NCBI GenBank assembly: GCA_937872465.1
Contig: CALMSR010000039.1
Span: 1 to 64,000, forward strand
Direction of reading: 5' to 3'
DNA: 64,000 nt
Source of the DNA: an uncultured Paracoccaceae bacterium
GTDB lineage: Bacteria > Pseudomonadota > Alphaproteobacteria > Rhodobacterales > Rhodobacteraceae
Shown here: piece by piece, positions 48,038 through 57,156 of the stretch
How the letters are laid out: each line of letters begins with the position of its first letter
Position numbering within the stretch: position 1 is the first letter of the stretch
Notes under the pieces: model-generated
The model's database searches: none
Told to the model about the DNA's origin: nothing
Seen by the model: only the letters and a program-made list of their open reading frames with translations
Made by a program: the position numbers and the translations under genes

Positions 48038-48701
48038 ATTGCGGACATCCATCCGCCAAGCCCCCGCAACGAATTCCGCGGCGATCGGCGGAAGATCGCC
48101 AGTGTCGAGAGGGGATGGCCGTCCGAATGCGGGCCATAGGGGCGTGTAGCGATCGAGCGCGATACGTTGTCCGGAATTCCTGAGGGCCTTCGGGAATGCT
48201 TTCGACGGCGAAAGGAAATACGTCGCCGGCCATTCGTGGGTACTACCTCGCGTTACGCCCGATCAGTTGCGTTGCATAGACGAGCTCGAACGCGGGCCTT
48301 TTTGCAGGTCTGAGATTAGTATTCTTGCATGTCTGGGATTCTCGCATCCCTGGGCTGGGTATTTCGGCGTCCGGAGAATACTTCGGGACCCGGAAGAGAA
48401 TGACGCTGACGCCATGAGCCCCCGTGGCTTGGCGCATACTTGGCAGCAATGCCGATACTGCCTGAGTTTTTCGTATCTAGTGACTACTTGTGATTATGCA
48501 GTAGAAAATCATACTATTGGTGCGTCATATTTGCCGCAGATTGCCTTTGCCTTGTCGGAAATCTATGAGTCGCCGGTGCCTCATGGCAATCTCCGCCTGC
48601 CAGTTCGGCCTGCGCGGTAGAACTACTTGCAACAGACTGAGTTGGTTTGGTATCCGCCCTTTGTAAGGGGCGGGTTCCGCATCGGCGGGGTGGATTCGGG
48701 G
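48038..48701. other. AT-richer leader region before the serralysin gene
   Basis: About 660 bases without a convincing gene. The base composition drops well below that of the flanking genes from about 48240 to 48690 (for example GATTAGTATTCTTGC near 48311). This marks the left border of the accessory RTX patch. It holds a good promoter candidate at 48488-48517. Confidence 0.55.
48488..48517 (+). promoter_or_regulatory. Candidate promoter of the serralysin gene
   Basis: TTGTGA (48488-48493) and TACTAT (48512-48517), 18 bases apart in AT-rich DNA, form a good sigma-70 type pair about 185 bases before the chosen start. Seen by eye. Confidence 0.4.
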
Positions 48702-50480
48702 ATGGGACTTTCCGGGATGGTGGAATCGCGGTCCGTGCTGGACGCGAGTGCGCATGGCGAGACACATCTGCTCGACCAGGGATTGTGCCCCTGTCCCGGC
48801 TGCACCTACAGGCGCATGGTCGACTCGGACCCCCATCGGGATCCTTCGGCTTGGGACGCGAATGCGCGCCAGCATGAAGAGGACCATCGGCTTCGACCGA
48901 TTGATCCTGTCTTCAACGGCAACGGAACGGATTTCGATCTCATCGACAAGACGGCGTCCAAGGCCGTCAACGGCGTGCTTTCGGGCTACAAATGGGCTGG
49001 CCGTTCCATCAGCTACAGCAACCCGGACAAGCCGTCGGACTACCCGGCCTACTACGACAATGACGGGGACGGCGACGGCAAGAGCGTCCAGAATGACGGA
49101 TTCTCCAAGCTGGACCCCAGGCAGAAGATCGCGATGCATTTTGCCTTGGATGCGCAGGACTTCGGTCAAGGGCGCGCCGCGGCGGGCTTTTCCGTCGAGG
49201 GCATGACCAATCTCGGGATCACCTACGCGGGCGACGGAAAGGGCAATGGAACGATCCGTCTCGCCAATATGAACGACTACGACGGGGCCTATGCCTTCTA
49301 CCCGGACTGGAGCGTGTACGGCGGCGATGCCTGGTTCGGACCCAAAGCGAGTGGTTCGACGCCGGGCGGCTGGAACTGGTACGTGTTCCTGCACGAACTG
49401 GGTCATTCACTGGGGCTGAAGCACGGCCACGAGGCAGGCGATTTCGGGAAACTGCCCGCGAATCTCGACTCGGCCGAATTTTCGGTGATGACCTATCGCA
49501 GCTATATCGGCGACAAACCGGGCTCAGCGGATTTCGAGAAATGGGGCGCGCCCCAGACCTATATGCAGCTGGACATCGCCGGGCTCCAGCACATGTACGG
49601 CGCGGATTTCAGCACGAATTCGGGCGACTCGGTCTATTCGTGGAACCCGCTCGACGGAAAGACCCTAGTCAATGGCGAGACGGCGATCTCGCCGGGTGCG
49701 AACCGGATCTTCCTGACGATCTGGGACGGCGGCGGAAAGGACGAGTACGACCTCTCGGCCTATGCGACCGATCTCGAGATCGACCTCGCCCCGGGTGCTC
49801 ATTCGGTGTTCTCCAGCGGGCAGCTGGCGGGGCTCGGCGGCGGGCCGTACGACGGCAAGGCGCGGGGCAATGTGTTCAACGCGCTGCAGTACAAGGGCGA
49901 CGCCCGGTCGCTGATCGAGGATGCCACCGGTGGAGCGGGGAACGACAGGATCGCGGGAAACGCGGCGCCGAACTGCCTGGCGGGGAACGGCGGCAGGGAC
50001 ACGCTGCTGGGGCTCGAAGGCGACGATCGGCTCGAGGGGGGTGTCGCCCGCGATCTGCTCTATGGAGGCAGCGGCGATGACCTGCTCTTTGGCGGGGCGC
50101 ATTCCGACCTGCTGGTCGGTGGCGAAGGCCGCGACACCTTCCACTTCACGAGCGCACGGGAATCCCGGCCGGGCAAGACCCGGCACGACAAGATCAAGGC
50201 CGGTGACGGCGCCGTGGCCTTCGAGGCGCCGGGCGCGGGGAAGGGCGACCTGATCGACGTGAGCGGGATCGACGTGAACCCTCTCAAGATCGGCGATCAG
50301 GGGTTCACCTGGGGCGGCACGACCAAGACCTGGTGGGGGTGCCTCTACGCCAAGGACATCGGCAGCGCGACCTTCATCTTCGGCAACATCGACAGGGATC
50401 CGGTCCCGGAGTTCGAGCTCGCCATCGCCGACAATGGCGTGGGCGCAGCCGATTACAGCGCGGCGGATTTCGTCCTCTGA
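48702..50480 (+). CDS. Serralysin-type M10 metalloprotease with RTX repeats
   Basis: This 592-residue protein is a secreted zinc protease of the serralysin type (as in Serratia or Pseudomonas AprA). The zinc site is HELGHSLGLKH (H231, E232, H235, H241), with the Met-turn in EFSVMTYRSY. RTX nonapeptides ([10 protein letters not shown]... GGSGDDLLFGG) follow near residues 405-485, and a C-terminal domain ends DYSAADFVL. The short N-terminus carries LCPCPGCTY (C29, C31, C34), unusual for serralysins. The frame is open to a TTG at 48627, but rare AT-rich codons there made me choose ATG 48702; 48717 is also possible. There is no signal peptide; export is type I. Confidence 0.9.
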   Translation: MGLSGMVESRSVLDASAHGETHLLDQGLCPCPGCTYRRMVDSDPHRDPSAWDANARQHEEDHRLRPIDPVFNGNGTDFDLIDKTASKAVNGVLSGYKWAGRSISYSNPDKPSDYPAYYDNDGDGDGKSVQNDGFSKLDPRQKIAMHFALDAQDFGQGRAAAGFSVEGMTNLGITYAGDGKGNGTIRLANMNDYDGAYAFYPDWSVYGGDAWFGPKASGSTPGGWNWYVFLHELGHSLGLKHGHEAGDFGKLPANLDSAEFSVMTYRSYIGDKPGSADFEKWGAPQTYMQLDIAGLQHMYGADFSTNSGDSVYSWNPLDGKTLVNGETAISPGANRIFLTIWDGGGKDEYDLSAYATDLEIDLAPGAHSVFSSGQLAGLGGGPYDGKARGNVFNALQYKGDARSLIEDATGGAGNDRIAGNAAPNCLAGNGGRDTLLGLEGDDRLEGGVARDLLYGGSGDDLLFGGAHSDLLVGGEGRDTFHFTSARESRPGKTRHDKIKAGDGAVAFEAPGAGKGDLIDVSGIDVNPLKIGDQGFTWGGTTKTWWGCLYAKDIGSATFIFGNIDRDPVPEFELAIADNGVGAADYSAADFVL

Positions 50481-50597
50481 ACCGCACGAGACAGCGAGCC
50501 GCCTGAACCCGGGCGCCGAGAAAGTCCCCGAAAGGCATCTTGAAAGCACATGCGACGGTGCGGCCCGGACGACGGGACCGGACCCCTGTCCCGGCCG

Positions 50598-50613
50598 GGT
50601 GACGCCCGTCACA
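50598..50613. promoter_or_regulatory. CRP-like inverted repeat before the RTX gene
   Basis: GGTGACGCCCGTCACA fits TGTGA-N6-TCACA in all but the first base. It lies 104 bases upstream of the ATG at 50717, in the gap between the two RTX genes. A second small palindrome, GCTTGTCTCAAGC, follows at 50638-50650. Confidence 0.35.
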
Positions 50614-50716
50614 TCGTTTCGGCCGCGAATCGTCCAGGCTTGTCTCAAGCGACCGAGGGATGCGGGGCGTCCTGCCCACCCGGTTGTCGCCGAGACAGAC
50701 TGGAAGGACCGGAACA

Positions 50717-52387
50717 ATGGCAAATTTCTACGGCACCAACTACTCCGACACCATCACCCCGACCTATGTCTCGCCGGGCGTCATCAAGAGCCTCTTCTTC
50801 CCGAAGCCCGGCAACGGCGCCGACAGGCTCTATGGCTACGGTGGCAACGACTTTCTCAACGGCGGCGGAGGCAACGACTACATCTCCGGCGGGACCGGCA
50901 ATGATTCGCTCTATGGCGGGACCGGCAACGATTCGCTCTACGGCGGCGACGGGAACGACTATCTCGACGGCGGCTACGGATACGACATCCTCAGCGGCGG
51001 AACCGGCATCGATACGGTCAGCTACACCTTCTACAGCGGTGCCGTGAATGCCAGCCTGACGACGGGCATCGTCTCGTTCCCGGGCAACGGAACCGGCGTC
51101 GACCGGCTCTATTCGATCGAGAACATCTACACCGGCAGCGGCAACGACCAGGTGATCGGCAGCAGCGCCAACAATGTCATCAGCACCGGCAACGGCAACG
51201 ATTATGTCAATGCCGGCGCCGGCAATGACACCATCTACGGTGGGGCGGGCAACGATTCGCTCTATGGCGGCGACGGCTCCGACCGCATCTATGGCGGCGA
51301 CGGCAACGACTACATCCAGGGCGGCTACGGGCTCGACTACATCGACGGCGGCTACGGCGTGGACACGCTGAGCTATACCTACAACAACAGCTCGAACATC
51401 AATGCCGACCTCGCCCAGGGCAAGATGGACTTCGACGGCTCCGCCAGCCAGGTCGAGACGATCCTCTCGATCGAGAACCTCTACACCGGCGGCGGCAACG
51501 ACAAGGTCACCGGGAGCAGCTACGCCAACGTGATCTCCACCGGGGACGGCCATGACGTCATCTACGGCGGCTTCGGAGACGACAGCCTCTACGGCGGCGA
51601 TGGCAACGACTTCATCGATGGCGGCTACGGCACCGACTACATCAACGGCGGGGACGGCACCGACACCACGAGCTATCTCTTCTACAGCGGCGCCGTGAAC
51701 GCCAATCTCGCCACCGGCAAGGTGGGCTTCGTCGGGAGCGCGGCGCCGGCCGACACGCTCTATTCGATCGAGAACATCTATACCGGCGGCGGCAACGACT
51801 GGATCACCGGCAGCGATGCGGACAATGTCATCAAGTCCGGCCACGGCAACGACGTGGTCAGCGGCGGTGCCGGCAACGACCGGATCGAGGGCCGCTCCGG
51901 CAACGATCGTCTCTATGGCGGCGACGGCAACGACCGACTCTACGGCGGCGCGGACAATGACCTGCTCTATGGCGGGAACGGCAACGACACGCTCAAGGGC
52001 GGTTCGGGCCACGACTGGCTGAAGGGCGACCAGGATGCGGACCGGCTGTTCGGCGGCTCCGGGAACGACTATTTCGTCTTCGGCGACGCCAGCGAATCCT
52101 CGCCGTTCTCCCGGGACACGATCTACGACTTCGAGGGTGCGGGCCAGCCGGGTGGCGACCTGATCCACGTCCGTGGCATCGATGCCAACGTGCATCTCAA
52201 CGGCGACCAGGAGTTCCAGTTCAGCAACGGCCCGGGCGGCGCGGGCACGCTCTGGGCGGTCGATGCGGGCGCCGATACGGTGATCTACGGCAACACCGAC
52301 AACGACGCGGCGATCGAGTTCGAGCTGCGCATCGTCGACGGCAATGTCACGGCGAGCGACTATCACGCGGGCGACTTCGTGCTCTGA
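50717..52387 (+). CDS. Large RTX calcium-binding repeat protein
   Basis: This 556-residue protein consists almost wholly of glycine/aspartate-rich RTX nonapeptides (GGxGxDxUx), forming calcium-bound beta-rolls. Three units of about 100-117 residues recur, each with an SY(T/L)(F/Y) strand followed by NA(S/N/D)L and then (Y/L)SIEN(I/L)YTG(S/G)GND; they begin near residues 100, 217 and 318. A last GND repeat block is followed by the same C-terminal module as the serralysin, ending DYHAGDFVL. No enzyme domain is visible. It may be an adhesin, S-layer or biofilm protein; export is type I. The ATG at 50717 follows GGAAGGA. Confidence 0.88.
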   Translation: MANFYGTNYSDTITPTYVSPGVIKSLFFPKPGNGADRLYGYGGNDFLNGGGGNDYISGGTGNDSLYGGTGNDSLYGGDGNDYLDGGYGYDILSGGTGIDTVSYTFYSGAVNASLTTGIVSFPGNGTGVDRLYSIENIYTGSGNDQVIGSSANNVISTGNGNDYVNAGAGNDTIYGGAGNDSLYGGDGSDRIYGGDGNDYIQGGYGLDYIDGGYGVDTLSYTYNNSSNINADLAQGKMDFDGSASQVETILSIENLYTGGGNDKVTGSSYANVISTGDGHDVIYGGFGDDSLYGGDGNDFIDGGYGTDYINGGDGTDTTSYLFYSGAVNANLATGKVGFVGSAAPADTLYSIENIYTGGGNDWITGSDADNVIKSGHGNDVVSGGAGNDRIEGRSGNDRLYGGDGNDRLYGGADNDLLYGGNGNDTLKGGSGHDWLKGDQDADRLFGGSGNDYFVFGDASESSPFSRDTIYDFEGAGQPGGDLIHVRGIDANVHLNGDQEFQFSNGPGGAGTLWAVDAGADTVIYGNTDNDAAIEFELRIVDGNVTASDYHAGDFVL

Positions 52388-52411
52388 CCGCACGGGCGTT
52401 CCGAGACCCGG

Positions 52412-52436
52412 CCCGCGGCATCCCGGATGCCGCGGG
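52412..52436 (+). terminator. Strong terminator after the RTX gene
   Basis: CCCGCGGCATC and GATGCCGCGGG form a perfect 11-bp stem with a CCG loop, followed by TTCTT. It is 24 bases past the stop. It may also serve the convergent tusA-like gene. Confidence 0.8.
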
Positions 52437-52447
52437 TTCTTCGCGTG

Positions 52448-52681
52448 TCAGCCGCCCCTCCGGATCTCGTAGGCGTAGGCCGGATGGGCGAGCTCGGTCC
52501 GGTCGACGAGGTCGTGGCCCTGTTCGGCACAGAAATGCGGGATGTCCACCAGCGCGGCGGGGTCGTCGGCGAGCACGCGAAGCACTTGGCCGGGGGCGAG
52601 CGCCATCAGGCGCTTGCGCGCCTTGAGCACCGGCAGCGGGCAGAGCAGCCCGCGGGCGTCGAGTTCGGCATCCCAGCTCAT
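52448..52681 (-). CDS. tusA: TusA-family sulfurtransferase
   Basis: TusA carries a persulfide to sulfur-relay partners for tRNA 2-thiolation and molybdenum-cofactor work. This 77-residue protein has the key motif LLCPLPVLKARKRL (C14 as the active cysteine, CPxP) and the fold ending AYEIRRGG. The family has many members, so it may be a paralogue with another role. The ATG at 52681 was chosen because the motif starts nearby. It lies divergent from the CcdA-type gene, 114 bases away; thioredoxin-like and sulfur genes are often paired. Confidence 0.85.
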   Translation of the reverse strand: MSWDAELDARGLLCPLPVLKARKRLMALAPGQVLRVLADDPAALVDIPHFCAEQGHDLVDRTELAHPAYAYEIRRGG

Positions 52682-52795
52682 GGCCTTGGTGCTATGGCCG
52701 GGCCGCGGTCCTGTCCACGCCAAAGTGAGGCGGGCCCGCGTGACGCGGCGCGCGGAACAGGCTAGGGACGGTGCCGGGGCAAGGCTGAGGCGCAA

Positions 52796-53545
52796 ATGTT
52801 CGGGATCGACCTCTGGGATGCCTCGCTCGTGCCGGCGCTGGTGGTGGCCGGGCTGGGCGGGATCCTGAGCTTTCTCTCGCCCTGCGTGCTGCCGATCGTG
52901 CCGCCCTATCTCGCCTATATGGCGGGCGCCTCGATGGAGGACGTGGCCGGCGGCCGGGCGGCGCGGGCGAATATCCTGCGCGCCGCGGTCTTCTTCGTGC
53001 TGGGGCTTTCCACCGTCTTCCTGATGCTCGGGATGGCGGCCTCGGCGGTGGGGCGGATCCTGCTGATCTACCAGCGCGAGATGGCGATCGTGGCCGGGCT
53101 CGTCATCATGCTCTTCGGGCTGCATTTCCTCGGGCTCCTGCGCATCCCGATCCTCTATCGCGAGGCCCGGTTCGAGGCGCAGAGTTCCGGCGGGGCGATC
53201 GGCGCCTATGTGCTCGGCCTCGCCTTCGCCTTCGGCTGGACGCCCTGCATCGGGCCGGTGCTGGGCGCCATCCTGGGCCTCGCGGCGCAGGAGGGTTCGG
53301 TGGCGCGCGGCATGGTGCTGATGGGGGCCTATGCTGCCGGGCTCGGGCTGCCCTTCCTGGTGGCGGCGCTCTTCCTCGAACGGGCGATGGAGGTGATGGC
53401 CGGGCTTAAGCGCCACATGGGTCTCATCGAGCGGGCGATGGGCGTGCTGCTGCTGGCGGTCGGGCTGATGATGGTCACCGGCGCCTTCAGCGACCTCTCC
53501 TATTGGCTGCTGGAGACCTTTCCCGCGCTCGGGCTGATCGGCTGA
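52796..53545 (+). CDS. ccdA: CcdA-type cytochrome c biogenesis / thiol transmembrane protein
   Basis: CcdA passes electrons across the inner membrane to reduce periplasmic thiols during cytochrome c maturation. The 249-residue protein has six hydrophobic segments and the two conserved cysteines in SPCVLPIVPPYLAYM (helix 1) and WTPCIGPVLGAIL (helix 4), the redox pair that defines the family. Length is typical. The start at 52796 is ATG. Confidence 0.93.
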   Translation: MFGIDLWDASLVPALVVAGLGGILSFLSPCVLPIVPPYLAYMAGASMEDVAGGRAARANILRAAVFFVLGLSTVFLMLGMAASAVGRILLIYQREMAIVAGLVIMLFGLHFLGLLRIPILYREARFEAQSSGGAIGAYVLGLAFAFGWTPCIGPVLGAILGLAAQEGSVARGMVLMGAYAAGLGLPFLVAALFLERAMEVMAGLKRHMGLIERAMGVLLLAVGLMMVTGAFSDLSYWLLETFPALGLIG

Positions 53546-53885
53546 GGCGGGCCCGGCGTCGGGATGTGCGCGCGCGCACGCGACGGTATGCCGTTGATTA
53601 TGATGGATAAATCCGTTCCCGTTAACCTTATCGAAACGCTGTGTCGCAGGACGCGCCCCTAGTGTCTTGCCGCGAGAATTCATGCCAGCGAGCCCTGCTG
53701 CCGAATCCTGATACGTCCGGTGGCCGAGAATCCCCAGCCCGATCGACCCGTGGCGATCGGGCCGCGCCGGCCCTGCGGGGCGCCGGCGCGCGAGATGGCG
53801 AAAGCCTCCCGTTCATGAGTCGTGCCGTGTGGTGTGCCTGATCGAAATCAGGCCGACGCGGCGCTTTTCCCGTGCCGGAAGGCGG
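53546..53885. other. Gap after the CcdA gene, with a repeat
   Basis: No gene is convincing in these 340 bases. An AT-rich stretch lies at about 53590-53640 (GATTATGATGGATAAATCC). Repeat family 3 copy 2 lies at 53731-53790. Confidence 0.5.
53731..53790 (-). repeat. Dispersed repeat family 3, copy 2
   Basis: Its reverse complement matches 3757-3820 over about 60 bases, with a long exact run that includes CGATCGCCACGGGTCGATCG. It lies beyond the end of the minus-strand ribbon-helix-helix gene. Confidence 0.65.
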
Positions 53886-54113
53886 TCAATCCGCCGTGGC
53901 GCTGAGGCGGTCGAGCACGAAGACCCGGATCGCCGAGGCGAGGCCGCGCTCCGGGCCGCGGGCGGCGTCGATTTCGGCGGCGAGGTCGTTCAGCCCGCGT
54001 CCCTCGGCGGCGGCGATGGCGCGGAAGGCGCGCCAGAATTCCGCCTCCAGCGAGACCGAGGTGCGATGCCCGCGCAGGGTCAGGGAATGTTTCTCGGGCC
54101 TTCCGCCGCTCAC
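53886..54113 (-). CDS. Ribbon-helix-helix protein (RHH_4-like)
   Basis: This 75-residue protein has the pattern of a ribbon-helix-helix DNA-binding protein: HSLTLRGHRTSVSLEAEFWRAF (the strand and first helix), then an acidic helix and a C-terminal segment RVFVLDRL. RHH_4-type proteins in alphaproteobacteria are likely regulators of unknown targets. The start is a GTG at 54113 in a GTGA overlap with the DUF4169 gene. There is no adjacent toxin gene, so I do not call it an antitoxin. Confidence 0.82.
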   Translation of the reverse strand: MSGGRPEKHSLTLRGHRTSVSLEAEFWRAFRAIAAAEGRGLNDLAAEIDAARGPERGLASAIRVFVLDRLSATAD

Positions 54114-54295
54114 GCTTTCGGATCCGGACGCCGGTGACCCTCGAGGCGGCGGGAGGCCAGCTCGGCCTCGGCCCGCCGGCGCGCGGCCTCCGCGGCGGTC
54201 TCGCCGGTGGCGGGCGTCACCGCGCCGGCCTCTTCGCGCGCCTTGTCGCGATCGCGCTGCTTGCGGCGGGTCCGGAGGTTGACGACCTTGGCCAT
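54110..54295 (-). CDS. DUF4169 small basic protein
   Basis: This 61-residue protein has the DUF4169 start MAKVVNLRTRRKQRDRDK followed by an Ala/Glu-rich middle and RRLEGHRRPDPKA. It is strongly charged and without membrane segments. Function is unknown. The pair with the ribbon-helix-helix gene, coupled by a 4-base overlap, recurs in Rhodobacterales as far as I recall, so the two may work together. The ATG is at 54295. Confidence 0.83.
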   Translation of the reverse strand: MAKVVNLRTRRKQRDRDKAREEAGAVTPATGETAAEAARRRAEAELASRRLEGHRRPDPKA

Positions 54296-54309
54296 GGAGC
54301 GCCCGCCGC

Positions 54310-55161
54310 TCAGAGATCGGTCGCCGCGAAGGTGTCGCAGGCCGCCGGGTCGCCGGTCCTGAAGCCGCGGTAGAACCATTCCCTGCGCTGATCGCCGGAG
54401 CCGTGGGTGAAGCTGTCGGGCACCACCCGGCCGCGGCTCGCGCGTTGCAGGGTGTCGTCGCCGATGCGCTCGGCGGTGTTCAGTGCTTCGCGTATGTCCC
54501 CGTCGGTCAGGTTCAGCCCGGCCGCGGCCTCGTGCGCCCAGAGGCCGGCGTAGCAATCGGCCTGAAGCTCCACCCGCACCGAGAGCGCGTTCGACTCGCG
54601 CTCGCTGGCGCGGGCGCGCCGGGCGTTCACCTCGCCGAGCAGGCCGAGCTCGTTCTGCACGTGATGGCCGACCTCGTGGGCGATGACATAGGCATAGGCG
54701 AAATCGCCGCCGGCCCCCATCTGCTGCTGCATCATCTGGAAGAAACTGGTGTCGAGAAAGACCGTCTGGTCGTTGGGGCAGTAGAACGGCCCCATCGCCG
54801 ATTGCGCGAAGCCGCAACCCGAGGTGGTGCCGCCCTCGTAGAGCACCAGCCGGGGCCGGGAGTACTCGTAGCCGGAGGCCTCGAAGATGCCGCTCCAGAC
54901 CTCCTCGGTCTGGGCCAGGACCACGCCGACGAATTCCTCCATCTCGTCGTTGATCTCGTTCGGCCCCGTGGGCGCCTGGCGGCTGGGCACCGGCCCGATT
55001 GTTCCGCCGCCGAGGAAGGGCGAAAGGTCGACCCCGAAGAAGATGCCGACCAGGAGCACGATGATCAGCCCGAGCCCGCCGGTCCGCCGCATGGCGCGGC
55101 CGCCGCCCGCGCCGCGGCGGTCCTCGATGCGGTCGCTGGTGCGTTTGCCGCGCCAATCCAT
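54310..55161 (-). CDS. Neutral zinc metallopeptidase (YpfJ family)
   Basis: This 283-residue protein has one N-terminal membrane anchor (LGLIIVLLVGIFFGV, about 30-45), then a periplasmic domain with the zinc motif AHEVGHHVQ and the downstream glutamate in VELQADCYAG. Cysteines in GCGFAQSAMGPFYCPND probably form a disulfide. It matches the YpfJ/ neutral zinc metallopeptidase family, whose substrates are unknown. The start at 55161 is ATG. fumC lies 11 bases upstream on the same strand. Confidence 0.9.
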   Translation of the reverse strand: MDWRGKRTSDRIEDRRGAGGGRAMRRTGGLGLIIVLLVGIFFGVDLSPFLGGGTIGPVPSRQAPTGPNEINDEMEEFVGVVLAQTEEVWSGIFEASGYEYSRPRLVLYEGGTTSGCGFAQSAMGPFYCPNDQTVFLDTSFFQMMQQQMGAGGDFAYAYVIAHEVGHHVQNELGLLGEVNARRARASERESNALSVRVELQADCYAGLWAHEAAAGLNLTDGDIREALNTAERIGDDTLQRASRGRVVPDSFTHGSGDQRREWFYRGFRTGDPAACDTFAATDL

Positions 55162-55172
55162 GGCTTCGACCC

Positions 55173-56567
55173 CTAGGGTTTGGGCCCCAGCATCTCGCCG
55201 GGCTGAACGACCCTATCAAAAGTCGCCGCGTCCACAAAGCCCAGACGGATCGCCTCCTCCTTGAGCGTCGTGCCGTTCTTGTGTGCGGTCTTGGCGACCC
55301 TGGTGGCGTTGTCGTAGCCGATCTCGGGCGCCAGCGCGGTGACCAGCATCAGGCTCTCCCACATCAGCTTGGAGATCCGCGTCTCGTCGGCGCGGATCCC
55401 CTCGACACAATTGTCGGTGAAGGCGGAGGCGGCGTCGCCGATCAGCTGCTCGGATTGCAGCACGTTGTAGGACATCATCGGCTTGTAGACATTGAGCTCG
55501 AAATGCCCCTGGGAGCCGGCGAAGCCCACGGCGGCGTCGTTGCCCATCACATGGGCGCAGACCATGGTCAGCGCCTCGGCCTGGGTCGGGTTGACCTTGC
55601 CGGGCATGATCGAGGAGCCCGGCTCGTTCTCCGGCAGGATCAGCTCGCCCAGCCCGCAGCGCGGCCCGGAGCCGAGCAGGCGGATGTCGTTGGCGATCTT
55701 GAAGAGCGAGGCGGCCACGGTCTTCAGCGCGCCCGACATCTCCACCAGCGCGTCATGGGCGGCGAGCGCCTCGAACTTGTTGGGGGCGGTCACGAAGGGC
55801 AGGCCGGTCAGCTCGGCGATCTTGGCGGCGACGGCCTCGGCGAAGCCGACCCTGGTGTTGAGCCCGGTGCCGACCGCGGTGCCGCCCTGGGCGAGCGGGT
55901 AGATGTTGTGCAGCGCATGCGTCACCCGCCGGATGCCCTGCTCGACCTGGAAGGCATAGCCGCCGAATTCCTGGCCGAGGGTGAGCGGCGTGGCGTCCTG
56001 GGTATGGGTGCGGCCGATCTTGATGATGTCCCTGAAGGCCTCGGCCTTCTCGGCCAGCGCCCCGTGCAGCTTGCGCAGGCCCGGCAGGGTCACGCCATGG
56101 GCGACCTGCGCCACGGCCACATGCATGGCGGTGGGGAAGGTGTCGTTCGAGGACTGGCTCATGTTGACGTGATCGTTGGGGTGGACCGGCGTCTTCGAGC
56201 CCAGTTCGCCCCCGAGGATCTCGATGGCGCGGTTGGAGATCACCTCGTTGGCGTTCATGTTCGACTGGGTGCCGGAGCCGGTCTGCCAGACCACCAGCGG
56301 GAAATGCTCGTCCCATTTCCCGGCCGCGACCTCCGCCGCCGCCTGCGCGATGGCCTTGCCCAGCTCCGGGTCGAGCTTGCCCTCGGCCATGTTCACTTCG
56401 GCGCAGGCCTGCTTGATCGTGCCGAGCGCATGCACGATCGCCAGGGGCTGGCGTTCGCCGCCGATGGGGAAGTTCTGGATCGAGCGCTGGGTCTGGGCGC
56501 CCCAGTAGCGGCTGGCGTCGACCTCGAGCGGGCCGAAGCTGTCGGTCTCGGTACGGGTTCTGGTCAT
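55173..56567 (-). CDS. fumC: Fumarate hydratase class II
   Basis: FumC reversibly hydrates fumarate to L-malate in the TCA cycle and needs no iron-sulfur cluster. The 464-residue protein carries the class II signature [11 protein letters not shown] and further marks: [59 protein letters not shown] and [16 protein letters not shown]. The start at 56567 is ATG ([12 protein letters not shown]). It is co-oriented with the peptidase gene and may share a transcript. Confidence 0.97.
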   Translation of the reverse strand: MTRTRTETDSFGPLEVDASRYWGAQTQRSIQNFPIGGERQPLAIVHALGTIKQACAEVNMAEGKLDPELGKAIAQAAAEVAAGKWDEHFPLVVWQTGSGTQSNMNANEVISNRAIEILGGELGSKTPVHPNDHVNMSQSSNDTFPTAMHVAVAQVAHGVTLPGLRKLHGALAEKAEAFRDIIKIGRTHTQDATPLTLGQEFGGYAFQVEQGIRRVTHALHNIYPLAQGGTAVGTGLNTRVGFAEAVAAKIAELTGLPFVTAPNKFEALAAHDALVEMSGALKTVAASLFKIANDIRLLGSGPRCGLGELILPENEPGSSIMPGKVNPTQAEALTMVCAHVMGNDAAVGFAGSQGHFELNVYKPMMSYNVLQSEQLIGDAASAFTDNCVEGIRADETRISKLMWESLMLVTALAPEIGYDNATRVAKTAHKNGTTLKEEAIRLGFVDAATFDRVVQPGEMLGPKP

Positions 56568-56729
56568 CGGTCCCTCGCGGCTTGCAATGCACGCGCGTGC
56601 TATAGCGGCTGCGCCCCGCCGCGCCAACGGCCATCGCGGGAGGACGCGCCGGGCAGGCATTGACAGCGCCCGGTCGATGCAACCATCTAACGGGCGGGAA
56701 CCGCAACCGAGGCAGCGAAAGGCCTTCCC

Positions 56730-57137
56730 ATGGACGAGCTCTCGCTCAATCCGAAATTCCTGCAGAATCTCATTCTGCGCACGCGCGGCCTTCTCTCCGA
56801 GGACGGCGCGCCGACCGACGACGAGGGCAATTACGTCGACGACAAGGATCCCTCGGTGCCGCGCTACGACGTGCAGGACCTGACCGTGGCCGAGCTCGCC
56901 GGCGAGATCGAGGATCTCGAGCCCGACCAGCAGGCGGAGCTGGTGGCGCTCATGTGGATCGGTCGCGGCGACATGGAGCCGGACGAATGGGAGGCGGCGG
57001 TCCAGCTCGCCTTCGACCGCCACGAGGGCTCGACGGCGGAGTACCTGCTGTCGCATCCGCATGTCGCAGAGCATTGGGACGAGGGGCTCGACCGGCTCTT
57101 CGACGGCTCCGACCTGGTGGAGACCGGCCAGTACTGA
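56730..57137 (+). CDS. DUF3775 family protein
   Basis: This 135-residue acidic soluble protein matches DUF3775: [19 protein letters not shown] at the start, then [39 protein letters not shown] and [14 protein letters not shown]. No known catalytic motif is present. Function is unknown. It is transcribed towards sspB, ending 19 bases from it. The ATG at 56730 follows GGCCTTCCC and GAAAGG. Confidence 0.85.
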   Translation: MDELSLNPKFLQNLILRTRGLLSEDGAPTDDEGNYVDDKDPSVPRYDVQDLTVAELAGEIEDLEPDQQAELVALMWIGRGDMEPDEWEAAVQLAFDRHEGSTAEYLLSHPHVAEHWDEGLDRLFDGSDLVETGQY

Positions 57138-57156
57138 GCCGCGGCGGCGCCGGAGT

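Noticed and set aside
50870..52060. CRISPR-like array or satellite DNA
   Set aside because: The short repeats are codons of RTX nonapeptides in one open frame and vary in sequence; spacers and constant repeats are absent.
53886..54295. Toxin-antitoxin pair
   Set aside because: The ribbon-helix-helix protein could be an antitoxin, but the partner is a basic DUF4169 protein without toxin features.
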